Shown in pieces: positions 56,262 to 64,000 of a stretch of 64,000 bases of DNA. The position numbers were made by a program, and so were the translations under genes. The stretch is from the NCBI GenBank assembly GCA_038380435.1, contig JAWZYU010000009.1:63145901-63209900 (forward strand). Reading direction: 5' to 3'. Below the pieces are notes generated by a model, which saw nothing but the letters and a program-made list of their open reading frames with translations, did not search any database and had not been told where the DNA came from. Positions within the stretch are counted from its first letter, which is position 1, and each line of letters opens with the position of its first letter. The DNA comes from Ryuthela nishihirai. Lineage: Eukaryota > Arthropoda > Arachnida > Araneae > Heptathelidae.

Positions 56262-57610
56262 AAGAAGACTGAGAGACAAACAAACACTTTTTTTATGTAC
56301 GTAACATAAACCTTAAACATAATACCGCAAGATATGATTCCAAAATATCTGTACGTTCTTTTGGAATCAATACACAAAATTCATTTAAAAGAAAACTGCA
56401 AAAGTTAAATAAAATACGTTTTGCGGAAACAAAAAGGAATATATGCATGTCAGGTTTAATGTAGTCTCCATTAAGTTCGATGAAATTTCCCCAACGATGA
56501 ACTAATGCGTGAATGGATTCCTAGAGAGAAGTTTATGGTTGGTAATGGAGCCAGTCGTCCATCGACGTTTTGAGCTCTTCATCCGAGGAGAAGTGGCGAC
56601 CTCTTAAGAAGAATCCAACGAGCACACAATTTTCGTAACTTCATCTCCTCGCTAATGATATATAGGCTGAATCAACACTGATATTCAACGCCACAGCAAT
56701 TTCTGCAATGATAATGAGACGATTTTCTCGCACCACCTCCTCCATTGCTGCTTTGTTTTGAGGTGTCACCACACGATGAGTTTGCCGGGTCGTGGAGCAT
56801 CTTCCACACATTCGATACCGTTCTTGAATCTATCCACGCACTCATAGGCTTACCATTGGTTCACCTATCGCCCACAATATTATACCAACGTTCTGCGATA
56901 AATTTCAGCTGATTCTACCCCTTCAGCATTCAGAAATCGAATTGCAGATCTCTATCTTGGTGCATGATTGTAAGAGTGGTGCCGTCATCTTTAAGACTGA
57001 TTGTTTACGATAATGTCAGCACATTGGAGCCTCGTGTGCTTTCAGTGTTGCCAACAGGCTTAAATCACTAATGTTAAATAAAATGTATCTTTTGGATCTT
57101 ATGCATATTATGATGGTTTCGCCATCATAATATGCATAAACCGAGGAGAAGATATTATGATGGTTTCGCCATCATAATATCCTAAAACCGAGGAGAAGTG
57201 GAGACCTCTTAGGAAGAATCCAACATGCCAACAGGCTTAAATCACTAATGTTAAGGTGTTCTTAATAATAATATGTCAAATAAAAATGTATGTCATGAAT
57301 TTTATGTAAACCTTAACATAAAATAAAAATTCATGTTTTTTTTATGTTAAGGTGTTACACACCACCTTTTATTTAACATATTGTTATTAAGAACACCTGT
57401 TCAAAACAAGGATCATAACCTGACATGAATTTTCATGAATTTTCATTCTGTTTTGAACACCTGTTCAAAACAGGGATCATAACCTACATGAATTTTGTTA
57501 AGGTACAATTTTATGTAAACCTTAACAAAAAACATGAATAAAAATGTTACATGAATTTTATGTAACACCTTAACATAAAAAAAAGTGTTTGTTTGTCTCT
57601 CAGTCTTCTT
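56262..57610. mobile_element. Fold-back region bounded by ~37-bp inverted repeats, containing a mariner relic
   Basis: The left arm AAGAAGACTGAGAGACAAAC and AAACACTTTTTTTATGT (56,262-56,298) is matched by the reverse complement at 57,573-57,610, with a single-base length difference. Inside, minus-strand bases 57,030-56,430 encode mariner transposase pieces. TPQNKAAMEEVVRENRLIII (about 56,765-56,700) and EIAVALNISVDSAY belong to the DNA-binding domain. Near 56,515-56,450 HRWGNFIELNGDYIK corresponds to the C-terminus, so the catalytic core is deleted. No TA duplication was found at the arms. Confidence 0.75.
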
Positions 57611-57612
57611 TT
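57040..57612. repeat. Cluster of nested palindromes and inverted duplications
   Basis: Hairpin 1 has 18-bp arms and a 5-nt loop (57,099-57,139). Hairpin 2 has 13-bp arms with the same TTTCG loop (57,151-57,181). A 26-bp palindrome CTGTTTTGAACACCTGTTCA with AAACAG lies at 57,448-57,473. GAACACCTGTTCAAAACA occurs at 57,391 and 57,455. AGGTGTTCTTAATAATAATA at 57,254 is mirrored near 57,370-57,397. GCCAACAGGCTTAAATCACT occurs at about 57,050 and 57,226. CCGAGGAGAAGTGG and its flank (57,188) copies 56,582. Confidence 0.9.
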
Positions 57613-57907
57613 GGTTCGAATGACATTTGTAGAATATCGATTATCCCATAAGAAAGATAACAAAAAATAAATATTCAATATTAATTGCTTTTATACGTTT
57701 CAAAAAAAGTGAAAGTTTGCTCTTATTTTAGCAAAAATACATTGCATATCATTACTTGAAATTTCTTGCTTAACCCTCCTCAGAGTACCTCCCGAAGAGA
57801 GTTCTGATATTCCTACTGCTTTATGTAATCAAATATATTCGAGTTTAGGGTAGCCAGAAAATTAGGAATTTGATCAAAATGTGATGCTAATCTCTATTTT
57901 TGGATCT

Positions 57908-58485
57908 TTCATCATCATCATCATCATCATGGGATCGGAGGTCCAACCGTATTGTGCAATTTAGTTCTCCAATCATATCTGTCCTGAACTACATCTGCTA
58001 CATCTGGCCACTGTAGGGCAATTTTACCAAGGTCATGTTTAAAAAAATGACCAAACCAACGGAGTCTCTCTCTGTACAACATGCTGCTCAAAGGAGGTTA
58101 CTTACTCCTTTGCCTAACAAACTTGTTTGAACCACCTAATGCCCAAGATACTGCGCAAGCATCTAGTGTCAAAGTTAATTAATCTTACTGTTATCCTACT
58201 TACAAAAGGTCCAAGTTTACTACCATAACTAACCCTAAAAAGAACCATGCTATTATACAGTCTAATTTTAGTCTTTAGGTGTACATGCCTATTTTTCCAC
58301 ACTCTCCGTAGATTCTAGAAAGTCCCAGCGGCAATACCTATTCTTCTATTTATCTCATGCCGCACATCACCAGTATCTGTTACATAACTCCCAAGATAAT
58401 TAAGTTGAGACACTTGCTCAAGAGTGCAGCCATTCAAAGCTACTGAAGCACCATCTGCCTGACCCATTTTCATTACTATCCCAGG
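57908..58485 (-). pseudogene. LINE reverse transcriptase C-terminal fragment with (ATG)n tail
   Basis: Read from 58,485 down, the minus strand gives VALNGCTLEQVSQLNYLGSY (58,440-58,381), DTGDVRHEINRRIGIAAG, then KNRHVHLKTKIRLYNSMVLF (58,296-58,237), YGSKLGPF where YGSETW is usual, and CLRSILGIRWF near 58,150-58,125. This order is typical of the end of the RT region in RTE/CR1-type and related LINEs that encode an endonuclease-RT. It ends in a (CAT)n run at 57,910-57,930, read as (ATG)n in the sense direction, which fits the microsatellite tails of such elements. Stops and frameshifts are present. It is a 5'-truncated dead copy. Confidence 0.85.
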
Positions 58486-58919
58486 TAATCTAAAAGTTAA
58501 TACAAATTACCACATTTTAAAAACAATTATGAAAAAAATTGTATAAATTATAAAATTCCCTTTGTGTTCAACAGTATCCCTGAGAAGTTATTTAATTTAA
58601 AAAATGGATATTTTAAAACAATTTTCAACACGTGGGTTCCGGAAAATATTTCAAAACCTGTTTACTCTGTGATAATATTTAAATGTAATACTGAGTTTAT
58701 TTAATAAATTATAACTCTCTATTGTGTACTGTATTTGTATTCCTGTGGACAAGCTTTGTAGCTTCGTTGGCCTTGATTTTGTGCTAAAAAAGTTATGGAA
58801 AGAAATAAGGCAAATTATGAATATTAGAGCAATGCACTGTCGGCATAATGAAGCCATTCTCAATAAAAAAAATACTATGGATATACTTTTTTTTGTTATA
58901 ACTTTATCGAGTATAGTTG

Positions 58920-58950
58920 AGGTTATGATCCCTGTTTTGAACAGGTGTTC
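58920..58950. repeat. 31-bp inverted copy of a segment at 57,455-57,485
   Basis: AGGTTATGATCCCTGTTTTG and AACAGGTGTTC is the exact reverse complement of 57,455-57,485 and differs by one base from that of 57,391-57,421. It may be the source of the piece multiplied in the fold-back cluster. Confidence 0.92.
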
Positions 58951-59124
58951 TTTTTCGCATTTTTTTTAAAAGGTATAATCACTTCAGTTTTTAAATTTTG
59001 CGCAGTTATAGATGTATCGATATTTTAATTTAAGAATTTATCGAATAGCTTATAAAACAACGATTATGGATATTTAAGATTGAATACTTAGATATCTCAC
59101 ATGAGTATCGCGAATTCCTTAAGA

Positions 59125-59393
59125 CAGGGGTGGGCAATTGTTTTCGTATCTACACTGCGAATGCGTATTGACGTGGCCGACCTAGTGGAAAATACGAGAC
59201 GAATCTTCGGTCGCGCACGGGAAGGAAATCTCGGTTGAAGGCGGATTTTTCTGACTGTCTTGGCGGGCCACAAAAAAACTCTTAGCGGGCCACAAAAAAA
59301 CTCTTAGCGGGCCACAAAAAAACTCTTAGCGGGCCACAAAAAAACTCTTAGCGGGCCGAATGTGGCCCGCGGGCCGCTATTTGCCCTCTCCTG
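59125..59393. mobile_element. hAT-type MITE with perfect 8-bp target duplication and internal 22-bp repeats
   Basis: A 269-bp element starting CAGGGGTGGGCAATTG and ending TTTGCCCTCTCCTG, flanked by CCTTAAGA at 59,117-59,124 and 59,394-59,401. CAGGGGTGGGCAA ends and GCGGGCC motifs are typical of a widespread hAT group. Four perfect tandem units of GCGGGCCACAAAAAAACTCT with TA occupy 59,263-59,350. The element is much more GC-rich than its surroundings. The sharp ends and intact duplication suggest a recent insertion. Confidence 0.95.
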
Positions 59394-59401
59394 CCTTAAG
59401 A

Positions 59402-60030
59402 GATGTGCATTTCTGTAATAATTTATTCATATTTTTGATGCGAAAATTATGAATTTAACGATATTAATAAAAACTTCGTTTTGTAATTAATTAGGCTCTT
59501 TTTTGTTCAAGAGCTGTGAAAGAATATACACGAAATAATTAATGAATTCATTGGCACTAGTTTTTACATCTTTTCTACATTTTCAACGATAAATGTAGCA
59601 TTTCCTCCTAGACAGAAAAACAAATGTACACGTACACAGATTTGACAAAAGCCTAAAAGTTTTTCCTTAGTTTTTTTAATGTATATTGGATTATTTTTGC
59701 TTAATTTTCGAAAACTCTTTTGAACATTTCAACTTCAGAAAAGTGAAAAGCATGAGCGAATATAATAAAAGGAGTTAAAGAAAGAAGTAATTACAAACAC
59801 ACAAAAAGTGTATTTTTAAAGAGATTATTAGCTACTTCATCTTTAGCACCACTTCATCCAGTGATGTAGTGGAACAATGTTGATTTGTAACAACAGTGAA
59901 TAAACAGGAATTCGAGGTTCAACTCCATAGTTCGTTGTAACTGTACAAGGAGAAATGCATTATTTGGTTCTTATTCTTCCCTCTTGGAGTTAAAACTGCA
60001 CAGATTTCTTGTCAGTCCTTACCCTAAAAT
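59402..60030. other. Unassigned AT-rich DNA
   Basis: No feature was recognised. Confidence 0.5.
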
Positions 60031-60035
60031 GAGTA

Positions 60036-60402
60036 AGAGTTGGCTCAGTTGGCAACGTGCCATGCTCATTTGCAGTTCTCAGGTTTAACTGTTTCACCGT
60101 GAAATTCATTTCCACAAAACCTTATTCTTGCCCTCGGTCAGAAAGGGGACACCGATGCTCTTGGAAGGTTGTCGCCATTCTGATAGGAGGTATAGCCTTG
60201 GCCGAGTGTACAGAGAGCCGTATGCAGTTCGCGTTAGAGAACATGCTGAATGACCTTGAAGGAAAACTCCCATCAGCTTCCTAATAGCTGTCTAGTGCGT
60301 TTCCTTCCTCTAATGTTCTCTGAGCTTTTGGGGATTCTAGTGATCTGACTGTTTAACCAATTATTTGTACAAAAGTGCCCCTTAGAAGTAAACAATCCGG
60401 CC
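60036..60402 (+). repeat. SINE-B, near full-length, in the first copy of a duplication
   Basis: The head AGAGTTGGCTCAGTTGGCAA, then CGGTCAGAAAGGGGACACCG, GAGAACATGCTGAATGACCT, GTTCTCTGAGCTTTTGGGGA, TTTAACCAATTATTTGTAC and AGTAAACAATCC. Confidence 0.87.
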
Positions 60403-60559
60403 CAACATGACCCTAATTTCTCAAGAAACTGGTCCATTATTAAGAAAATACTAGATAAAAAAATCTAACTTATTACTACCATATTAACATACCAGCAGAT
60501 GATTTTATAAATTATTTGTTGTTCTTAACTCTTGTTATTCTTAATTCTTTCAGTCCCAA

Positions 60560-61465
60560 ATCAATTTGGTTAATTTACTTGAACTTGGAACACATCGTTA
60601 TTGTCTGGATCCAGATAAAAGATCTTTCGCCAAAAAGTATTAAAAGTAATGAAAATGAAAAAAAAAAAAACATATAAATGAATGAAAATAAAATATAAAA
60701 TTAAAAACAAATCCTTTATTAACTGAAATTTATTACATGTTCTCACATAGGAAAAATTGTTAAAAAAAACTATTATTTAACAATTTTATATTACACCCCA
60801 TATGGGAAATAAGTGTTTCCCTATGTGGACATGGGGGAATGAAATGTTAATTCATACCAAAAGCATATGGATCTATAATAGTGAATTCATCTATCTTATG
60901 GATTCAATTTGTAATAAAAGTATGCGTTTTTTAATCCTTTAAGTTCCGAATTAATTCCGACGTCAGTCGGATGGGTCATTAAGTCGTGACATCGTGTGAA
61001 GGAGACCCATACTTTGCGCAAGTTAATGAACGCAATGAATGGCCTTGACGGGAGAGTTCCTTTCCCCCAGCCTTCTCTGTGCCCTCGGGATCTTTGTAAC
61101 CTGGCTATTTAGCCCGTTGTGTGTAAACATTGCCGCTAAGAGGAAAAACAACCCAACAATCACCCGAATTAATTTGCTCAGGATAACGCTATTTGGAGTA
61201 TGATATTACTGTTATTCGGCCAAAACAAGCATCTTTTTGAAAAAAAAAAATTTAAACTAATGAAAACAAGCAAAATGTTATACAAAATAGTAAAGTACGA
61301 AATACAAAAATTCCTTTATTAATTGTGAATACATCCTCTCACTGGGAAACATATTCAGAAAATGCATTGTATTTAACAATTTTATATTAATTAAAAATAG
61401 TTTTAGAGTTAGTGTTCTCCAAATGGACACCTGAAAGTTAGTGTTAATTCATCAAATCCGTAAAA
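60560..61465. repeat. Local tandem duplication, units at 60.56-60.87 and 61.17-61.46 kb
   Basis: Each unit lies just behind a SINE-B 3' end. Corresponding blocks in the same order are AAATCCTTTATTAACTGAAA and AATTCCTTTATTAATTGTGA, then TTCTCACATAGGAAA and CCTCTCACTGGGAAA, then ATTTAACAATTTTATATTA in both, then AATGTTAATTCAT and TAGTGTTAATTCAT. Divergence is substantial. The duplication probably included the SINE, because both units carry one at the same place. Confidence 0.78.
60955..61162 (+). repeat. SINE-B, 5'-truncated, in the second copy of the duplication
   Basis: CGTCAGTCGGATGGGTCATT, then AATGGCCTTGACGGGAGAGT, CCCCCAGCCTTCTCTGTGCC, GTAACCTGGCTATTTAGCCC and AAGAGGAAAAACAACCCAAC. The head and first block are missing. 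Confidence 0.88.
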
Positions 61466-61610
61466 ATCGTGTTCGACGAGTCCAATTTTCTGTGTATCTT
61501 CCATCTCTCCAAAGCGAGTCTCCGGTATCACTTAAAAGAAGTGAAAAATGTCAACCTAAACTGCAAAAGTGACTTTAAAATATGCTATTTCTTCGTATTT
61601 CAATTTCCAG

Positions 61611-61822
61611 TTACCAGCATTTTTAGCGTAGGTGCTATCGGGTTACGAAACATTTTGGCACTGATCCAAATGGAAGTGACGTTGGGAATGAACCAGATGA
61701 TTGATGAGGTAGGAATCATTAGTCAGCTGGCTTCCATCACTCTGGGGTTGATCCTGCTGGTACTTTTGGCTTTCACAGCTAGTGCTGAGTATTGTCACGT
61801 GTCGGCTTTCCTCTGCCAATAG
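61611..61822 (+). CDS. Possible 3'-terminal coding exon of an unknown membrane protein
   Basis: I do not recognise this. A pyrimidine-rich tract ending TTTCAATTTCCAG at 61,610 is a good splice-acceptor match. From there an open frame of about 70 codons runs to a stop at 61,820-61,822. The composition is more balanced than in the flanks. The predicted product has an N-terminal hydrophilic part (MEVTLGMNQMIDEVGIISQL) and then a strongly hydrophobic segment (ASITLGLILLVLLAFTASAE) that could span a membrane. The acceptor and composition are seen; membrane location is inference. It could be a pseudo-exon, or the end of a receptor-like gene. No upstream exon was found in the window. Confidence 0.22.
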
Positions 61823-61837
61823 AGGATTCAAGGAAGA

Positions 61838-62845
61838 ACGGAGAGAATATAATTCGAGTCTCACCGCATTGGATCTCCATCTTCAAGTTATCTATCATCG
61901 CCTTAACCGCTATTTATTGACACAATGCAGTACTGAGAAGTTCTTATTCTTGAAACAGAGGTTGACATGAGGGTCAATCTAGATACGAAAGAAACGTAAA
62001 AGAGTGTTAAATAGGCAGGATTTTCAATGCAATCAGTAAAGCACAGGAACACTGTAAACAAAATTATATGAAACGTAATTTAAAAAGCAATATCAATTGA
62101 CGGTAAACTTCTTGAGATCCAAAGTTATATTAAAATAGTTGTAAATGGGAGAAAATAATCTCTGAACGAAGCTTATAAACAAAAATCAAACTGATGGAAT
62201 AACCGGATTGATTGGATTGGATTGTTTTACCTCTGAGCGGCACTTTTTTGCACACCATGGGCTAAATGGCCAGGCCACAAGGACCCCGAAGGCTCAGAGA
62301 AGGTTGGGGGAGGGGACCCACTGGAACAGCTGTTGGGAGACAGATGGTAGCCTCCCGTCAAGGCCATCCAGCGTGTTCTTTAACGTGCACAGGGTATGGC
62401 TCTCCCGCACACGGGGCCACGGCTTAACGTCCCATCCGACGGACGGCGGCCTTTTCAAGCCCATCGGTGTCCCCTACTGACCGTGGGCAAGGCGGGGAAA
62501 TTTTGCGGAGATAAATCTCAACGCTGACCCAGCTGGGACTCGAACCTGGGAACTACAGATTACGAGCCTGGCGCGCTACCGACTGAGCCACCCCCGCCCC
62601 AGTGGAATAACCGGAGAGAACAGAATGCGAGTCAGACTCCATTGGATATCTACCTGCGAGTTATCTATCATCGCCTTCAACGTTATTTATTGACACAATT
62701 CAGTACTGGAAAGTTCTTATTCTTGAAACAGGCTGATATGAGTCTGAAACTAGATACGAAATAGGTAACAAAGGAGTGTTAAATAAGCAGGAATCTTAAT
62801 GCAATGAAAAAAGCACGGAAGCAATGTAAACAAAAATTAAACCTA
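61838..62845. repeat. Local duplication of ~235 bp, copies at 61.84-62.08 and 62.61-62.85 kb
   Basis: AGTTATCTATCATCGCCTTA and AGTTATCTATCATCGCCTTC, then TATTTATTGACACAAT, CAGTACTG.GAAAGTTCTTATTCTTGAAACAG-type text, TAGATACGAAA and GAGTGTTAAATA occur in both copies in the same order. The downstream copy follows directly after the SINE-B at 62,207-62,602. Divergence is roughly 15-20 percent by eye. Confidence 0.9.
62207..62602 (-). repeat. SINE-B, full-length, youngest copy, 12-bp target duplication
   Basis: A 396-bp element flanked by TGGAATAACCGG at 62,195-62,206 and 62,603-62,614. In the sense (minus) direction it has GGTGGCTCAGTCGGTAGCGC (A-box region) and GGTTCGAGTCCC (B-box). The core follows with GGGGACACCGATGGGCTTG, CGGATGGGACGTTAAGCC and TTAAAGAACACGCTGGATGG. 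The 3' end is GCCGCTCAGAGGTAAAACAA with TCC repeats (ATTGGATTGGATTG in plus orientation). The GATGGGACGTTAAGCC and AAAGAAC region resembles a conserved central SINE domain shared by invertebrate tRNA-SINEs (I think of Nin-DC; from memory, unaligned). It is the best reference copy in the window. Confidence 0.96.
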
Positions 62846-63319
62846 TGTGTAACTTTTAGTAACAGCTAGCAGATTAAGCCCTTGAGAACGGCCATGATTT
62901 TTGGCTTCATTAAACCTGCAATCAGCGCTTAAGGAAATAAATTACTTTTATTTTTATTTTTGTCGAACTTCACTCAAAATCTGCAATGTTGAAATAATTA
63001 TGTGACTGTTCTGAAATCACATTTTTTCCATGCAAGTATTGTATGATCATTTATAAGTGTCCCTCGACTTTCTTTGACTTTTAGCCTGCAACCGTATAGG
63101 AAAAAAAAATGAGACCCGAAAAAGGACCTCCTAAAGGGAATGGATTCAGAATATATATATATATTTGAGAACCATAATGAGAATCGGGTACAACATAATT
63201 TGAAGTCGTTAGAATAAAATAACTTCTAAAAAAAAGTGTATTTTCCTTAAAATGTATAAATAACTAGAAGTTATAATAAACAAGTTATAACAGTATAAAT
63301 AACTAAAAGTATAAATATG
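62846..63319. other. Unassigned AT-rich DNA
   Basis: No feature apart from an (AT)n run at 63,153-63,165. Confidence 0.5.
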
Positions 63320-63448
63320 TTAGAGAGGGTCTGTGAGGATGGCGGGACTTCAACAGAAAGACAACCCGAATATCCATGCCTTACCCGATGTTCGAACCCA
63401 AGTTCCTTTTATCAGCAGCCAAATACGCTAACCACTCTGCCACGGGAA
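63320..63448 (-). repeat. SINE-A copy, tail missing
   Basis: GAGGGTCTGTGAGGATGGCG, GGACTTCAACAGAAAGACAA, CATGCCTTACCCGATGTTCG, AACCCAAGTTCCTTTTATCA and ACGCTAACCACTCTGCCACG follow the SINE-A order on the minus strand. Confidence 0.9.
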
Positions 63449-63474
63449 GACTAGAATAAAGTTAAAGCCTACCA

Positions 63475-63632
63475 ATAATGCGATTAGTCACTGAATTTGT
63501 ATTCACTTGAAAGGAAGGTATTTTCAAGAAAATTGGAAGGAAAGAATTGTTGATTTACCTACTCAACAAGAATTTCCGGCACCCTATCTTCCTTTGAAGT
63601 GAATACCATTCAGTGATTGATTGCACCACCGG
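63475..63632. mobile_element. Fold-back MITE with ~45-bp inverted arms
   Basis: GCGATTAGTCACTGAATTTG, then TATTCACTTGAAAGGAAGGT (63,480-63,519), is mirrored by ATCTTCCTTTGAAGTGAATA and CCATTCAGTGATTGATTGC (63,585-63,623), with a few mismatches. The loop is about 65 nt. No clear target duplication was found. Confidence 0.8.
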
Positions 63633-63759
63633 TACTATGCTTTACTTTTATGTTTCACTTTTTGGCAGCGTATAAGAAGATAGGTTTTGATCTTTTAATT
63701 TTATTTTTTTTACTTTGACACTAAAACACCATTTTTCAGGTTCATCTCGTAAATATCGA

Positions 63760-64000
63760 CTCACGGCCTTGTCATTCCCTCTTTTATGCAGAGAGAAAGA
63801 GGGGACGTAATTTTAGGTAGCGCATGACATTGTACGCGTCACAAGCTATAATTTGAAATGTAACTCGTTAGGGTCGACCTCAGAGAATCTTACGTCCCAT
63901 TTTGGATAGGAAAAAGGGTGGAAGGCAAAATCTGAAGTAGCCTGTCTTCACATAATAAGCTTTAATTGGAAACCTAACTCATAACTGTGTGCCCTCGTGT
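63760..64000. repeat. DR2-type degenerate repeat, runs off the window
   Basis: GAGAGAAAGAGGGGACGTAA, AAGCTATAATTTGAAATGTA and ACTCGTTAG (63,843-63,871) resemble ACATAATTCGAACTTG and GATATAACTCGTTAG near 55,522-55,592. A second unit starts near 63,885 with CTTACGTCCCATTTTGG and ends with TTTAATTGGAAACCTAACTC. Confidence 0.6.

Noticed and set aside
62525..62600. A minus-strand tRNA gene
   Set aside because: It is the head of a 396-bp SINE-B with a target duplication around the whole unit.

Overview
The window is AT-rich eukaryotic genomic DNA that is almost entirely repeat sequence and repeat decay. I found no intact conserved host gene. The mix of elements (Tc1/mariner, Tigger/pogo and hAT DNA transposons, many non-autonomous elements, a LINE reverse-transcriptase remnant, and two abundant tRNA-derived SINE families) fits an invertebrate, probably an arthropod and plausibly an arachnid. 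That taxonomic placement is inference from composition and repeat style, not from a marker gene.

Layout: 0-10 kb holds a Tc1 transposase cut by the window start, an old SINE, a hAT MITE with an 8-bp target duplication inside a local duplication, and a 1.4-kb mariner with TA duplications and recognisable inverted ends. 10-15 kb holds a dispersed repeat with a ~120-bp internal period, a second MITE family, a full SINE-A, two mariner pieces in inverted orientation, and the most unusual object in the window: a 5S rRNA-like sequence on the minus strand in which one 39-bp internal segment is present 22 times, joined to the tail of SINE-A. 15-27 kb is mostly unassigned AT-rich DNA with SINE clusters, a hairpin, a Tc1 remnant and a GC-richer island at 19.5-20.05 kb. 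28-38 kb holds a ~1.66-kb hAT-like element with a near-perfect 8-bp target duplication and further hAT-type elements. 45.9-53.1 kb is a DNA-transposon nest: mariner, Tc1, a Tigger apparently inserted into a Tc1, and one Tc1 split by another in opposite orientation. 55.5-57.6 kb contains degenerate tandem repeats followed by a heavily rearranged fold-back region built on a mariner relic. 57.9-63 kb holds a LINE 3' end, a hAT MITE, and local duplications carrying SINEs.

Two SINE families dominate. SINE-A has a tRNA-like head and a tail containing CAAGCAGCTGCTTG-type sequence and a T/A-rich end. SINE-B (~370-396 bp) has a tRNA-like head, a central conserved region and a 3' end reading GAGGTAAAACAACCC. 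At least one SINE-B copy (62,207-62,602) keeps a perfect 12-bp target duplication. The only candidate for host coding sequence is a weak possible terminal exon at 61,611-61,822. No genes act together in a pathway here; the interactions visible are insertions of elements into each other and local duplications.
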